From positions 87,898-151,897 of the forward strand of contig NZ_BSTJ01000001.1 in the NCBI RefSeq assembly GCF_030269445.1: a stretch of DNA of 64,000 nt, written 5' to 3'. Shown here in pieces: positions 26,403 through 36,769 of this stretch. A program made the translations under genes and the position numbers. How positions within the stretch are numbered: the first letter of the stretch is position 1; each line of letters begins with the position of its first letter. This stretch comes from Actinoallomurus iriomotensis. GTDB lineage: Bacteria; Actinomycetota; Actinomycetes; Streptosporangiales; Streptosporangiaceae. Below the pieces are notes generated by a model. The model made no database searches, was not told where the DNA came from, and saw only the letters and a program-made list of their open reading frames with translations.

Positions 26403-27866
26403 TCAGACGAGCGGCCGTGCGGTCGGCGGGATCGCGGTCGGCAGGGCGGTGCGGCCCATGAGCCACTGGTCGACGCCGGCCGCCGCGGAGCGGCCCTCGG
26501 CGATCGCCCAGACGATCAGCGACTGGCCCCGGCCCATGTCGCCGGCGGCGAAGACGCCGTCGACGGAGGTGGCGTACGCGCCGTCGCGTACGACGTTGCC
26601 GCGCTGGTCCAGCTCGACGCCGAGCTGGTCGAGCAGTCCCTCGCGCTGCGGGCCGAGGAAGCCCATGGCGAGCGTGACCAGCTCGGCCGGGATCTCCCGC
26701 TCGGTGCCGGGGATCAGCTTGAAGCGGGTCTCCGGGCCCTCGACCTCGACGACGCGCAGGGCCTTCACGTGGCCGTTCTCGTCGCCGACGAACTCCAGGG
26801 TGTTCACCGCGTAGGCGCGGTCGCCGCCCATGCCGTGCAGCTCTTCGTGGGCCGACTCCATCTTGAACAGCATGGGGTAGGTCGGCCACGGCTGGCCTGC
26901 GGGCCGCGCCTCGGGCGGCCGCGGCATGATCTCCAGCTGGGTGATGGAGCGCGCGCCCTGGCGTACGGCCGTGCCGATGCAGTCGGCGCCGGTGTCGCCG
27001 CCGCCGATGACGACGACGTTCTTGCCCTCGGCGCTGATCGGTGAGGCCGCCAGGTCGCCCTCCTGGACCCGGTTGGACGGCGGCAGGTACTCCATCGCCT
27101 GGTGGACGCCGTCCAGCTCGCGGCCGGGGACGGCCAGGTCGCGCCAGACGGTGGCGCCGCCGGCCAGCACCACGGCGTCGTGGGACGCGCGGAGCTCTTC
27201 GGCGGTCACGTCGACGCCGACGTTGACCGAGGTGCGGAACTCGGTGCCCTCGGCGCGCATCTGCGCGAGCCGCCGGTCCAGATGCGCCTTCTCCATCTTG
27301 AACTCGGGGATGCCGTAGCGCAGCAGCCCGCCGATCCGGTCGGCGCGCTCGTACACGACGACGTCGTGGCCGGCGCGGGTGAGCTGCTGGGCGGCGGCCA
27401 GCCCGGCCGGGCCGGAGCCGATCACCGCGACCTTCTTGCCCGTACGGGCCGCGGGCGGCTGCGGCGTCACCCAGCCCTCGGCGAACGCCCGGTCGATGAT
27501 CTCGACCTCGACCCGCTTGATCGTGACGGGGTCGGAGTTGATGCCGAGCACGCACGCGGACTCGCACGGCGCCGGGCAGAGCCGGCCGGTGAACTCCGGG
27601 AAGTTGTTCGTGGCGTGGAGGCGTTCGATCGCCTCGCGCCACGTGCCCCGGTGGACCAGGTCGTTCCACTCCGGGATGAGGTTCCCCAGCGGGCAGCCGT
27701 TGTGGCAGAACGGGATGCCGCAGTCCATGCAGCGTGCCGCCTGCTTGTTCAGCGAGCCTTCGGGGAAGTCCTCGTACACCTCGCGCCAGTCACGGATCCG
27801 CACGTCGACCGGGCGACGATTCGGGAGCTCGCGCTGATGGGTCAAAAACCCCTTCGGGTCGGCCAT
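26403..27866 (-). CDS. gltD: glutamate synthase small subunit
   Basis: Feeds electrons from NADPH through FAD and iron-sulphur clusters to GltB. The 487-residue protein has the N-terminal cysteine clusters (CMDCGIPFC and CPAPCESAC, about 46-105), an FAD Rossmann motif (VAVIGSGPAGLAAA, about 145-158), an NADPH Rossmann motif (VVVIGGGDTGADC, about 290) and a C-terminal GDMGRGQSLIVWAI FAD-binding segment. ATG 27866, 13 bp after gltB, so one operon; together they make two glutamates from glutamine and 2-oxoglutarate. Confidence 0.97.
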   Translation of the reverse strand: MADPKGFLTHQRELPNRRPVDVRIRDWREVYEDFPEGSLNKQAARCMDCGIPFCHNGCPLGNLIPEWNDLVHRGTWREAIERLHATNNFPEFTGRLCPAPCESACVLGINSDPVTIKRVEVEIIDRAFAEGWVTPQPPAARTGKKVAVIGSGPAGLAAAQQLTRAGHDVVVYERADRIGGLLRYGIPEFKMEKAHLDRRLAQMRAEGTEFRTSVNVGVDVTAEELRASHDAVVLAGGATVWRDLAVPGRELDGVHQAMEYLPPSNRVQEGDLAASPISAEGKNVVVIGGGDTGADCIGTAVRQGARSITQLEIMPRPPEARPAGQPWPTYPMLFKMESAHEELHGMGGDRAYAVNTLEFVGDENGHVKALRVVEVEGPETRFKLIPGTEREIPAELVTLAMGFLGPQREGLLDQLGVELDQRGNVVRDGAYATSVDGVFAAGDMGRGQSLIVWAIAEGRSAAAGVDQWLMGRTALPTAIPPTARPLV

Positions 27867-27879
27867 GTCGTCTCCCCCT

Positions 27880-30800
27880 TCACCCGTTGCTGGCGGCCAT
27901 GACCGCCTCGTCGATGTCGCGGCCCTCGGCCTCGGCCCTGGCCCGTGCGGTCAGCACACGCTTGTAGTCGCGCGGCATGATCTTTCCGAAGCGCGTCACG
28001 GCCGCGTCCCAGTCGGCGAGCAGCCCGGCGGCCACCTCCGAGCCGGTCTCGGCGTGGTGGCGGGTGACGATGTCGCGCAGGTACGCGCGGTCGTCCTCCT
28101 CCAGCGGTTCGAGGTCGACCATCTCCAGGTTGATGCGTTCACGGTGCAGGTCCAGCACGTAGGCGATGCCGCCGGACATGCCGGCCGCGAAGTTGCGGCC
28201 GGTCGGGCCGAGCACGACCGCCCGGCCGCCGGTCATGTACTCGCAGCCGTGGTCGCCGACGCCCTCGACGACGGCGGTGGCACCGGAGTTGCGGACGCAG
28301 AACCGCTCACCGACGACCCCGCGGATGAACGCCTCGCCGGAGGTGGCGCCGTACAGCATGACGTTGCCGGCGATGATCTGTTCTTCGGCGGCGAACGGCG
28401 AGTCGGCGGGCGGCCGTACGGTGATGCGCCCGCCGGACAGGCCCTTGCCGAGGTAGTCGTTGGCGTCGCCGATGAGGCGGAGCGTGACGCCGCGCGGGAC
28501 GAAGGCGCCGAACGACTGACCGGCCGATCCGGTGAAGGTGATGTCGATCGTGTCGTCGGGCAGTCCGCCGGCCCCCCACTTGCGGGTGACTTCGTGGCCG
28601 AGCATGGTCCCGACGGTGCGGTTGACGTTGCGGACCGGCATCTCCAGCTTCGTGGCGTGCCCGTAGGCGATGGCGCCCTCGGCGAGCTGGATCAGCGTGT
28701 TGTCCAGTGCCTTCTCCAGGCCGTGGTCCTGGCCGGTGGTGTTGCGCAGCGGCGTGCCCTCGGGCAGGTCCGGCTTGTGCAGGATCGGCGTGAGGTCCAG
28801 GCCGGAGGCCTTCCAGTGGTCGACGGCCTTGGCGGTGTCGATCAGCTCGACGTGGCCGATCGCCTCGTCGATGCTGCGGAAGCCGAGCGCGGCCAGGTAC
28901 TCGCGCACCTCTTCGGCGATGAACTCGAAGAAGTTGACGACGAACTCCGGCTTGCCGCTGAAGCGCTTGCGCAGCTCCGGGTTCTGGGTCGCGACGCCCA
29001 CCGGGCAGGTGTCGAGGTGGCAGACGCGCATCATGACGCAGCCGGACACGACGAGGGGCGCGGTGGCGAAACCGAACTCCTCGGCGCCGAGCAGCGCCGC
29101 GATGACCACGTCGCGACCGGTCTTCATCTGCCCGTCGGTCTGCACGACGATGCGGTCGCGCAGGCCGTTGAGCAGCAGCGTCTGCTGGGTCTCGGCGAGG
29201 CCGAGCTCCCAGGGCGCGCCGGCGTGCTTGATCGAGGTCAGCGGTGACGCGCCGGTGCCGCCGTCGTGGCCGGAGATGAGCACGACATCCGCGTGCGCCT
29301 TGGACACGCCGGCCGCGACCGTGCCGACGCCGACCTCGGCGACGAGCTTGACGTGCACGCGCGCCGCGGGGTTGGCGTTCTTCAGGTCGTGGATGAGCTG
29401 GGCGAGGTCCTCGATGGAGTAGATGTCGTGGTGCGGCGGCGGCGAGATGAGGCCGACGCCGGGTGTGGAGTGCCGGGTCTTGGCGATCCAGGGGTACACC
29501 TTGTGCGCCGGGAGCTGGCCGCCCTCGCCGGGCTTGGCCCCCTGGGCCATCTTGATCTGCAGGTCGTCGGCGTTGGTCAGGTACTCCGACGTCACGCCGA
29601 ACCGGCCGGAGGCCACCTGCTTGATCGCCGAACGGCGCAGGTCGCCGTTGCCGTCCGGGATGAACCGCTCGGGGTCCTCCCCGCCCTCGCCGGTGTTGGA
29701 CTTGCCGCCGATGCGGTTCATCGCGATGGCGAGGTTCTCGTGCGCCTCGGCGGAGATGGAGCCGTAGGACATCGCGCCGGTAGAGAACCGCTTGACGATC
29801 GACTCGACCGGCTCGACCTCCTCGATCGGCACCGGCGGCCGTGCGCCCTCGCGCAGTTCGAACAGCCCGCGCAGGGTCATCAGCCGGGCCGCCTGGTCGT
29901 CGACGAGCCGGGTGTAGTCCTTGAACAGCTCGTAGCGGCGGGTGCGGGTCGAGTGCTGGAGCTTGAAGACCGTCTCGGGGTTGAACAGGTGGTGCTCGCC
30001 CTCGCGGCGCCACTGGTACTCCCCGCCGACCTCCAGGGTGCGGTGCGCGGGCCCGTTGCCGTTCGGCGGGTACGCGCGCCGGTGCCGCTGGGCGACCTCC
30101 TCGGCGAGCACGTCGAAGCCGACGCCGCCCAGCCGGGAGGTGGTGCCGGCGAAGCACTCGTCGATGACCTCGGCGCCCAGGCCGATCGCCTCGAAGATCT
30201 GCGCGCCGGTGTAGGAGGCGACCGTGGACACGCCCATCTTGGACATGATCTTCAGTACGCCCTTGCCGTACGCCTTGACCAGGTTGCGCACCGCGGTGGT
30301 CCGGTCGACGGCGAGGTCGCCGGCCTCCACCAGGTCCTCGACCGTCTCGATGGCGAGGTAGGGGTTGACCGCGGACGCGCCGTACCCGATGAGCAGGGCC
30401 ATGTGGTGGCACTCGCGGGCGTCGGCGGTCTCGACGACCAGGCCGACCCGGGTACGGCTCTTCTCACGGATCAGGTGGTGGTGGACCGCGCCGGTGAGCA
30501 GCAGCGACGGGATCGGGGCGCGGGAGTGCCCGGCGCCGCGGTCGGACAGCACGAGGATGCGCGCGCCGTTCTCGATCGCGGCCGAGACCTCGTCGCAGAT
30601 CTCCTCGAGCCGCTGCGACAGCGCCGCTCCCCCGCCGGCCACGTCGTACAGGCCGGACACCACGTACGGGGCGAACCCGGGCAGGTCGCCCTCGTCGTTC
30701 ACGTGGAGGATCTTGGCGAGTTCCTCGTTGTCGAGGATCGGCGTGGGCAGCACGAGCCGCCGGCACGAGTGCGGGCCGGGCGCGAGCAGGTTGCCCTCCG

Positions 30801-32424
30801 GGCCGAGGGTGGACTGCAGGCTCGTCACCAGCTCTTCGCGGATCGCGTCGAGCGGTGGGTTGGTGACCTGCGCGAACAGCTGCTTGAAGTAGTCGAACAG
30901 CTGACGCGAGCGGCTGGACAGCACGGCCGGGGGCGTGTCGGTGCCCATCGAGCCGATCGGCTCGGCGCCGGTGCGCGCCATCGGCGCGAGGAGGATCTTC
31001 AGCTCCTCGGAGGTGTAGCCGAAGATCTGCTGGCGCCGGACCAGGGTCTCGTGCGTGGTGTGCTGCAGCTCGCGCTGCGGCAGCTCCTCGAAGCGGATCA
31101 GCCCGGCGTGCAGCCACTCCTCGTACGGGTGTTCGGCGGCCAGCTCGGCCTTGATCTCGTCGTCCTCGACGATGCGTCCCTGCGCGGTGTCGACGAGGAA
31201 GATCCGGCCGGGCTGCAGGCGGCCCTTGCGGACGACCTTGGACGGCTCGATGTCGAGCACGCCGGCCTCGCTGGCCAGGACGACGAAGCCGTCGTCGGTG
31301 ACCCAGAAGCGTCCCGGGCGCAGGCCGTTGCGGTCGAGCACGGCGCCGACGACGGTGCCGTCGGTGAAGGTGACGCTGGCCGGGCCGTCCCAGGCCTCCA
31401 TCAGGGTGGAGTGGAACTCATAGAAGGCCCGGCGCGCCGGGTCCATCTCCGCGTGGTTCTCCCAGGCCTCGGGGATCATCATGAGCACCGCGTGCGGCAG
31501 CGACCGGCCGCCGAGGTGGAGCAGTTCGAGGCACTCGTCGAACGAGGCGGTGTCGCTGGCGTCGATGTCGATGACGGGGAAGATCCGCGACAGGTCGCCC
31601 GCGAGGACGTCGGAGGACAGCAGCGCCTCCCGCGCCCGCATCCAGTTGCGGTTGCCCTTGACCGTGTTGATCTCACCGTTGTGCGCGATGAAGCGGTACG
31701 GGTGGGCCAGTTCCCAGGCCGGGAAGGTGTTGGTGGAGAACCGCGAGTGCACCAGGGCGATCGCGCTGGCGTACCGCCGGTCGGACAGGTCGGGGAAGAA
31801 CGGCTCCAGCTGCGGAGTGGTCAGCATCCCCTTGTAGACGATCGTGCGGCTGGACAGGCTCGGGAAGTAAACCCGCGCGTCCTGCTCCATGCGCTCGCGG
31901 GCGCAGAAGACGAGGCGGTCCAGCTCCAGCTCGCGTGCGCCGCTGCGCGCGGTGAGGAACAGCTGGGCGAAGTGCGGCATGACCCGGCGCGCCGTGGGCC
32001 CGCAGAAGTGCGGGTCGTACGGCAGCTCCCGCCAGCCCAGGACGGTGAGGCCCTCTTCGTCGGCGATCCGCTCGATCGTCTCGACGGCCTCGGCGCGCTC
32101 GCCCGCGTCGGCTGGCAGGAACGCGATGCCCGCGGCGTACGCGCCGAGCTCGGGCAGCGTGAAGTCCACGGCCTCGCGGAAGAGTTCGTCCGGGATCTGG
32201 GTGAGGATCCCCGCACCGTCGCCGTCGTCGGGCTCGGCGCCCTTGGCGCCACGGTGATCGAGGTTCCGCAGGACGGTCAAGGCTTTGACCACGATATCGT
32301 GGCTCTTACGTCCGCCCAGGTCAGCGACCATGCCGACGCCACAGGCGTCATGCTCGTTGGCCGGGTCGTAAAGGCCCTGACGCTCAACGCGTCCTTGACC
32401 TGGAGTCATGGCGGCAGGCACCAT
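27880..32424 (-). CDS. gltB: glutamate synthase large subunit
   Basis: Large subunit of NADPH-dependent glutamate synthase. It has a class II amidotransferase domain whose nucleophile Cys (in HDACGVGM) must be freed by removal of a short propeptide, a central domain, an FMN-binding synthase domain with the 3Fe-4S cysteines ([15 protein letters not shown]), and a C-terminal GXGXG beta-helix. About 1514 residues, normal for the family. I chose ATG 32424, because GGGAGG lies just upstream; ATG 32457 (eleven codons earlier) lacks a ribosome site, and ATG 32409 gives a propeptide closer to that of M. tuberculosis. All keep the active Cys. Confidence 0.96.
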   Translation of the reverse strand: MVPAAMTPGQGRVERQGLYDPANEHDACGVGMVADLGGRKSHDIVVKALTVLRNLDHRGAKGAEPDDGDGAGILTQIPDELFREAVDFTLPELGAYAAGIAFLPADAGERAEAVETIERIADEEGLTVLGWRELPYDPHFCGPTARRVMPHFAQLFLTARSGARELELDRLVFCARERMEQDARVYFPSLSSRTIVYKGMLTTPQLEPFFPDLSDRRYASAIALVHSRFSTNTFPAWELAHPYRFIAHNGEINTVKGNRNWMRAREALLSSDVLAGDLSRIFPVIDIDASDTASFDECLELLHLGGRSLPHAVLMMIPEAWENHAEMDPARRAFYEFHSTLMEAWDGPASVTFTDGTVVGAVLDRNGLRPGRFWVTDDGFVVLASEAGVLDIEPSKVVRKGRLQPGRIFLVDTAQGRIVEDDEIKAELAAEHPYEEWLHAGLIRFEELPQRELQHTTHETLVRRQQIFGYTSEELKILLAPMARTGAEPIGSMGTDTPPAVLSSRSRQLFDYFKQLFAQVTNPPLDAIREELVTSLQSTLGPEGNLLAPGPHSCRRLVLPTPILDNEELAKILHVNDEGDLPGFAPYVVSGLYDVAGGGAALSQRLEEICDEVSAAIENGARILVLSDRGAGHSRAPIPSLLLTGAVHHHLIREKSRTRVGLVVETADARECHHMALLIGYGASAVNPYLAIETVEDLVEAGDLAVDRTTAVRNLVKAYGKGVLKIMSKMGVSTVASYTGAQIFEAIGLGAEVIDECFAGTTSRLGGVGFDVLAEEVAQRHRRAYPPNGNGPAHRTLEVGGEYQWRREGEHHLFNPETVFKLQHSTRTRRYELFKDYTRLVDDQAARLMTLRGLFELREGARPPVPIEEVEPVESIVKRFSTGAMSYGSISAEAHENLAIAMNRIGGKSNTGEGGEDPERFIPDGNGDLRRSAIKQVASGRFGVTSEYLTNADDLQIKMAQGAKPGEGGQLPAHKVYPWIAKTRHSTPGVGLISPPPHHDIYSIEDLAQLIHDLKNANPAARVHVKLVAEVGVGTVAAGVSKAHADVVLISGHDGGTGASPLTSIKHAGAPWELGLAETQQTLLLNGLRDRIVVQTDGQMKTGRDVVIAALLGAEEFGFATAPLVVSGCVMMRVCHLDTCPVGVATQNPELRKRFSGKPEFVVNFFEFIAEEVREYLAALGFRSIDEAIGHVELIDTAKAVDHWKASGLDLTPILHKPDLPEGTPLRNTTGQDHGLEKALDNTLIQLAEGAIAYGHATKLEMPVRNVNRTVGTMLGHEVTRKWGAGGLPDDTIDITFTGSAGQSFGAFVPRGVTLRLIGDANDYLGKGLSGGRITVRPPADSPFAAEEQIIAGNVMLYGATSGEAFIRGVVGERFCVRNSGATAVVEGVGDHGCEYMTGGRAVVLGPTGRNFAAGMSGGIAYVLDLHRERINLEMVDLEPLEEDDRAYLRDIVTRHHAETGSEVAAGLLADWDAAVTRFGKIMPRDYKRVLTARARAEAEGRDIDEAVMAASNG

Positions 32425-32839
32425 CAGCCCTCCCGTCGTCTCGGTCTGCTCCTTCATCAGTGCAGTCTTGGGACGACGTTGGCCCTGCTGCGGTGACTAG
32501 AGGTTACAGCACTGTCTGTTTCATCCCCGACGCGACATGATCGCGAAACTTACTTAACTGCGCCCATCCAGCCTCAATGCACGGCGTACACGGATAAATT
32601 CCCCCGAAAAGCGAGTCGGCACGGTGATGCCGATCACTCCCCCGGACGGCGGCCGCCTGGCGCATCAGGTGCCACTTTACCGTCCGCATGCGCTCTCCTG
32701 CCTCGGACGATGCCGCAGCCACGCCCGGCCGCGCCGCCGGATCCCGGGAGCCCTCCTGCCACGCCCGGCGGCCGGTGCGCCGGGCGCCGGCGGGCCCCAA
32801 AGGACAAGACCGAAAAGCGGGGGCCGCGCCGGACGGAGA
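32425..32839 (-). other. gltB upstream region
   Basis: About 415 bp before gltB without a convincing gene. The part 32510-32610 is AT-rich for this genome and probably carries the gltB promoter, though no clean -35/-10 pair was found. The part near 32761-32785 holds a hairpin after the upstream gene. A 98-codon frame here (32504-32800) has AT-rich third positions and no family resemblance. Confidence 0.5.
32761..32785 (-). terminator. hairpin after the first triplet membrane protein gene
   Basis: Nine exact pairs (32761-32769 with 32777-32785) around a seven-base loop, about 55 bases past the stop at 32840 on the minus strand. No T-tract. Confidence 0.5.
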
Positions 32840-33832
32840 TCAGTGGCGGTGGAAGAGGAACTGCTTGCCCGCCTGGAGCACCGTCGAGCTGGGGCTGATC
32901 GTGTCGATGCCGTAGCTGTCGCCGTGGCCGCCGTCCGCGCGCCCGGCCCAGCCGACCACGACGAAGTGACCGTACGCGCCGCTCTCCGCGCCCGTCGTCG
33001 ACGTGCCGAACTTGTCCACCGGCGAAGGACCGGTGACGGGCAGGAAGAAGCCCTTGTTCGCCTTGGGGTCGAGATCGTCGATGAACGCGTTGGCCGAGGT
33101 GACGTCCTTCAGGTTGAAGATCGCCATCTGCCCCACCCATTTCTGGTCGGCCGACACGTACGCCGCGCGGACCACCTGGGTGCAGCCGTAGCCCTGCAGC
33201 GCCGTCTGCAGCGCCGAGCCCGACACGGTGCCGACGCAGTTGGTGTCGAGCCGGCCCGTGCCCTGGACGTTGAAGACGGTGTTGTCGCTGCTGTCCTTGT
33301 ACGACTTGGCCTCGGGGTCGGCGAACACCTCATCGAGGGTCAGCGGCTTGGAGTCCTTGCTCGCGGTGTTCAGGGAGTCCCACAGCGACCAGGACTTCAT
33401 CGAGTTGTAGGTCACCGGCTTGCCCGCGCCGCTCGAGGCGGCCGGCGGCGCTCCGCCCGAGGACGAGCTACGCGGTGTCGCCGAGGCGCTGGAGGACGCC
33501 TCGTCACCGTCGCTGCCCCCGGAGGCGGCCAGGTAGTACGCCCCGCCCAGCACACCGCCGACGAGGATCAGCGCACCGACGATCGCGAGGGTGATGAGGC
33601 CCGCGCTGCTCTTCTTGGGCGGAGGGAACTGGCCCATCGGCGGCTGCCCCATCGGGGGCTGGCCCATGGGCGGGCCGCCCGGCAGTGTCTCCGGTCCCTG
33701 CCAGCCCGAGATCGGCGACTGCGGGTATCCCCCACCCGGCGGCGTCCCGTACCCACCCGGCGGAGGAGTGCCCCACGGCTGGCCTCCGGAGGGCGGCTGG
33801 CCAGGATCCATCGGCGGGTAGGGGTAACTCAT
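32840..33832 (-). CDS. Pro/Gly-rich single-pass membrane protein, C-x17-C ectodomain (paralogue A)
   Basis: I do not recognise a named family. The 330-residue protein has a cytoplasmic Pro/Gly/Met-rich N-terminus (1-74, with PPMGQ repeats), one membrane helix (about 77-102), a Ser-rich linker (103-140) and an outside domain (about 141-330). The outside domain shares with the next two genes a Cys pair spaced exactly 18 residues apart (C199, C217), the motif YGCTQVxRxxY, an N-L pair about 12 residues later, and GHFVVVGW. The cysteines probably form a disulfide. ATG 33832 has AGGAG six bases upstream; an upstream in-frame start at 33853 lacks support. About 154 bp separate it from paralogue B. 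Confidence 0.75.
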   Translation of the reverse strand: MSYPYPPMDPGQPPSGGQPWGTPPPGGYGTPPGGGYPQSPISGWQGPETLPGGPPMGQPPMGQPPMGQFPPPKKSSAGLITLAIVGALILVGGVLGGAYYLAASGGSDGDEASSSASATPRSSSSGGAPPAASSGAGKPVTYNSMKSWSLWDSLNTASKDSKPLTLDEVFADPEAKSYKDSSDNTVFNVQGTGRLDTNCVGTVSGSALQTALQGYGCTQVVRAAYVSADQKWVGQMAIFNLKDVTSANAFIDDLDPKANKGFFLPVTGPSPVDKFGTSTTGAESGAYGHFVVVGWAGRADGGHGDSYGIDTISPSSTVLQAGKQFLFHRH

Positions 33833-33986
33833 CGGATCTCCTCGGGGGAACACACCGCGCGTCGGTGGTTGGCATAGAGCTTAGAGCGTGGTTCGCGGCG
33901 TTTGCCGTGTTCCCGCCCTGTTGTTCGCGGCGTGCCGGGCTCGGGAGTTCCTCGTTCCCCGGTGGGCCGTGGGCTCCGGGAAATCC

Positions 33987-35150
33987 CTAGGAGTGCTGAC
34001 CCGTACCGGTCGCGCGTATGAGCACGGCGTTGGGGCGGCCCGTGGTGACCAGCAGGGACAGCAGCGCGGCGTCGCTCTCGTCGCCCGAACCGTCCGTGCG
34101 CTGCACCCAGGTGATCACCGCGTAGTGGCCCATCGCGACGCCGCGCGCCGTGCTGAAGGCCCGCCCGAACGCCACCGAACGGGGCGGCACGAGCGGAAAG
34201 CCGCCGCCCGTGCGCGGGTCGGCCTGGGCGACCACCTGGTCGGCGCCACGCGCGTCGGCCAGGTTGAAGATCGTGACCATCGCGGCGAACCGGTCGTCGG
34301 AGTAGGTGGCGCGCGCTACCTGGGTGCAACGAGCCTGCTGGAGCACCCCGGCCAGCCGGGTACCCCAGACGGACGGCAGGCACTGCGCGTCCAGCTCGGA
34401 GGCGGTCAGCTTCAGCGTCGCCTTCGCGTCGTCATCGGTGATCTTCTTGGGGGTGAAGACCTCCGCCGCGGTGAGGGGCTTGGCGTCCTTCCTACGGTCG
34501 GCGATCGCGTTGAACGCCGCGGTCGAGGCCGCCTGGGAGTACGCGGACGCGCCCGGCCCTTCGGTGCGCACGTTCGCCACCGAGGGCGGCGGCGCCGTGC
34601 CGGGCTTGCCGTCGTCACCGCCGAAGACCGTCACGGCGACCACCACGATCACGGCGACGAGCACGACGACACCGGCGGCGACGAAGTAGGCGAGGGGCGG
34701 GAACTCCGCACGCCGTGGCGGGCGGCGTCGCGGCGGTCCCTGAGCCTCCTCGTCGTGCGGCCCGTCCTGGTGAAGGGGCGCGTCGTACGGGGGCTCCTCG
34801 CCGTACGACGGAGCCGCGTCGTAACGGGGCTCGTGGCCGTGCGGCGGCGCCGCGTCGTACGGGAGCTCCTCACCGTACGGCGGGCCCGCGTCGTAACGGG
34901 GCTCGTGGCCGTACGGCGGCGCCGCGTCGTACGGGGGTGCTTCGCCGTACGGCGGCGCCTCCTCGTACTCGGGCGCGCCCTCGTAGGGCGGCGCTCCGTC
35001 GTACCGGGGCGGGAAGCCTCCGCCGTAGGGAGGGGCCTCCTCGTACGGGGGCGGCCCTCCGTCGTACGGAGGGGCTCCCTCGTACGGCGGCGGGGGCCCT
35101 CCGCGGCGGCGCCCGTCCCGGCTCCGCCGTGGGCCGATCCGACCGGCCAT
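33987..35150 (-). CDS. Tyr/Pro-repeat single-pass membrane protein, C-x17-C ectodomain (paralogue B)
   Basis: Function unknown. The 387-residue protein has a striking N-terminal cytoplasmic region (about 20-124) built of degenerate PPY-type repeats (APPYD, PPYGE, HEPRYD), then a basic stretch, one membrane helix (about 152-175), a linker, and the same outside domain as its neighbours: C257 and C275, ARCTQVARATY, a TIFNL segment and GHYAVITW. ATG 35150 lies four bases after the stop of paralogue C, so the two are translationally coupled. The repeat region could be a scaffold or a target for tyrosine phosphorylation, but this is inference. Confidence 0.75.
   Translation of the reverse strand: MAGRIGPRRSRDGRRRGGPPPPYEGAPPYDGGPPPYEEAPPYGGGFPPRYDGAPPYEGAPEYEEAPPYGEAPPYDAAPPYGHEPRYDAGPPYGEELPYDAAPPHGHEPRYDAAPSYGEEPPYDAPLHQDGPHDEEAQGPPRRRPPRRAEFPPLAYFVAAGVVVLVAVIVVVAVTVFGGDDGKPGTAPPPSVANVRTEGPGASAYSQAASTAAFNAIADRRKDAKPLTAAEVFTPKKITDDDAKATLKLTASELDAQCLPSVWGTRLAGVLQQARCTQVARATYSDDRFAAMVTIFNLADARGADQVVAQADPRTGGGFPLVPPRSVAFGRAFSTARGVAMGHYAVITWVQRTDGSGDESDAALLSLLVTTGRPNAVLIRATGTGQHS
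34779..35093 (-). repeat. coding Tyr/Pro repeat tract in paralogue B
   Basis: Degenerate in-frame repeats encode residues 20-124. A near-exact 72-bp period is visible starting at 34815 and 34887 (24 residues, GHEPRYDA...). Elsewhere the unit is a shorter PPYxxA pattern. Confidence 0.8.
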
Positions 35151-35154
35151 CCCG

Positions 35155-35931
35155 CTAACCGCCGGCGAGGACGAGCCGCTCCCAGACGAAGTCGTCGGCC
35201 CTCTCGATGGCGATGCTCGCGTCGAGCAGTTCGTTCATGGTCTGCGGCTGCGCGCCGCCGGCCCGCTCGACCCAGCTGATGACCACGTAGTGGCCGAAGG
35301 ACTGGCTGTAGGCCGCGCTGAACCCGCTGCCGAAGTTCTCGGCGCCCTGGGCGGCCAGCGGGGAGACGAAGCCGGCTTTGCTGTTCGGGTCGAGGTCGCG
35401 GACGACCTGCTCGGCGCCCTGCAGCTGCTCGAGGTTCATCGCGACGAACTGGCCGAGGTACTTCTTGTCCTGGCTGACGTACGCGCCGCGCGCCACCTGC
35501 GTGCAGCCGTACTTGCGCAGGTCGTTCTGGAGCTCCTGGCCCCAGGTCACCGAGGCGCAGTCCGACAGCTGCGAGCCCACCAGCGTGAAGTGGTAGTTGC
35601 CGTGGCTGACCGACTTGGCGTCGTCGCCGAAGACCTCGCTCTTGTTGAGCGGGCGCTTGTCCTTGCTACGCTCGTTGAGCTTGTTGACCAGCGAGTTGGC
35701 CGGGGTGTTGACGTACACCTTCGGCGTCACCCGCGCGGCGGCGGCCGCCTGGCCCTTCTTGTCGTCACCGCCGCCCATCGTCACCATGGCGATGACGACG
35801 ACCACGATGAGCACGACCACCGCCGCACCACCGATGATCAGAAGGTTGCGGTTGGACCCACGTGCCGGACGGCGCCTGCGCGAGGGCTTCCGCTCCCGCT
35901 CCTCGGCGTCGACGTATCCCATCTCGCTCAC
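35155..35931 (-). CDS. basic-tail single-pass membrane protein, C-x17-C ectodomain (paralogue C)
   Basis: Function unknown. The 258-residue protein has a short cytoplasmic tail with an RRRRPARG cluster (18-25), one membrane helix (about 29-52), and the shared outside domain: C125 and C143, YGCTQVARGAY, VAMNL, and GHYVVISW. It lacks the long Pro-rich N-terminus of its two neighbours, so the ectodomain is the common element and the cytoplasmic part is what differs. GTG 35931, or ATG 35922 three codons in. It is the first gene of the B-C pair, downstream of the VIT1 terminator. Confidence 0.75.
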   Translation of the reverse strand: MSEMGYVDAEERERKPSRRRRPARGSNRNLLIIGGAAVVVLIVVVVIAMVTMGGGDDKKGQAAAAARVTPKVYVNTPANSLVNKLNERSKDKRPLNKSEVFGDDAKSVSHGNYHFTLVGSQLSDCASVTWGQELQNDLRKYGCTQVARGAYVSQDKKYLGQFVAMNLEQLQGAEQVVRDLDPNSKAGFVSPLAAQGAENFGSGFSAAYSQSFGHYVVISWVERAGGAQPQTMNELLDASIAIERADDFVWERLVLAGG

Positions 35932-35974
35932 GAGCGGTGAGCTTAGCGAAGGTCGGACCCCGGCAAGTCCATAT

Positions 35975-36002
35975 CGGCCGGGTGCCTCACGCCGCCCGGC
36001 CG
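35975..36002 (-). terminator. terminator hairpin after VIT1 gene
   Basis: Eight exact GC pairs (35975-35982 with 35995-36002) around a 12-base loop, 22 bases beyond the VIT1 stop. It separates the lgt-VIT1 unit from the triplet of membrane protein genes. Confidence 0.6.
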
Positions 36003-36024
36003 CCCGAGGAAGGGTTATCGCACG

Positions 36025-36753
36025 TCAGACGGTGTTCGTGCCGATCAGGGATCCGACCCCGAAAGTGAGGGCCGCCGCGGCACCTCCGAGGGCCAGCTGC
36101 CGCAGGCCGCCGAACCACCACGACCGCGCCGTCACCCGCGAGACCAGCGCTCCCGCCGCGAACAGCCCGATCGCCGCCAGCGCCGCGGCCGGCCACAGGC
36201 TCTCCGCGCCCAGGAGATAGGGCAGGACGGGCAGGCACGCGCCGATCGCGAACGACAGGAACGAGGACCCGGCGGCGAGCACCGGCGACGGCAGGTCGCC
36301 GGGGTCGATGCCGAGCTCCTCGCGGGCGTGGACGCCGAGGGCCTCCTCGGGGTCGCGGGACAGCTGCCGGGCGACCTCACGGGCCAGCTCCGGGTCCAGA
36401 CCGCGCGCCTCGTACAGCTGGGCGAGCTCGAGCTCCTCCGCCTCGGAGTTGTGCTCCAGCTCACGGCGTTCGACCTCGATCTCGGCCTGCGCGAGCTCCG
36501 ACTGGGACGCGACGGAGATGTACTCCCCCGCCGCCATGGAGAACGCGCCGGCCGCCAGCCCGGCCAGACCGGTGAGCACGATCACCTGATGGTGGACGCG
36601 GCCGCCGGCCACCCCCGCGATCAGGGCGAAGTTGGACACCAGGCCGTCCATGGCACCGAACACGGCCGGGCGCAGCCACCCGCCGGTGACGTCACGGTGC
36701 TCATGGTGGATCTCGGCGCGCGGGCGGCTCGCCGCCCCCTCGACGGCACTCAT
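36025..36753 (-). CDS. VIT1/CCC1 family iron/manganese transporter-like protein
   Basis: The 242-residue protein matches the VIT1/CCC1 family: an N-terminal amphipathic HxxEH segment (HHEHRDVTGGWLRPAVFGAMDG) leading to TM1, GLAGLAAGAFSMAAGEYISVASQ over TM2, a long acidic cytoplasmic helix region (about 85-150, EIEVERRELEHNSEAEELEL) that binds metal in this family, and three more membrane segments. Such proteins export ferrous iron or manganese from the cytoplasm. ATG 36753, 16 bp after lgt, so probably co-transcribed. The metal is not determined. Confidence 0.88.
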   Translation of the reverse strand: MSAVEGAASRPRAEIHHEHRDVTGGWLRPAVFGAMDGLVSNFALIAGVAGGRVHHQVIVLTGLAGLAAGAFSMAAGEYISVASQSELAQAEIEVERRELEHNSEAEELELAQLYEARGLDPELAREVARQLSRDPEEALGVHAREELGIDPGDLPSPVLAAGSSFLSFAIGACLPVLPYLLGAESLWPAAALAAIGLFAAGALVSRVTARSWWFGGLRQLALGGAAAALTFGVGSLIGTNTV

Positions 36754-36769
36754 GTACTCCCCCCGGGGG

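Noticed and set aside
32458-32620. GlnR-type box upstream of gltB
   Set aside because: GTTAC and GTTTC-like strings occur but the six-base spacing and second half-site of the actinobacterial GlnR consensus are not met convincingly.
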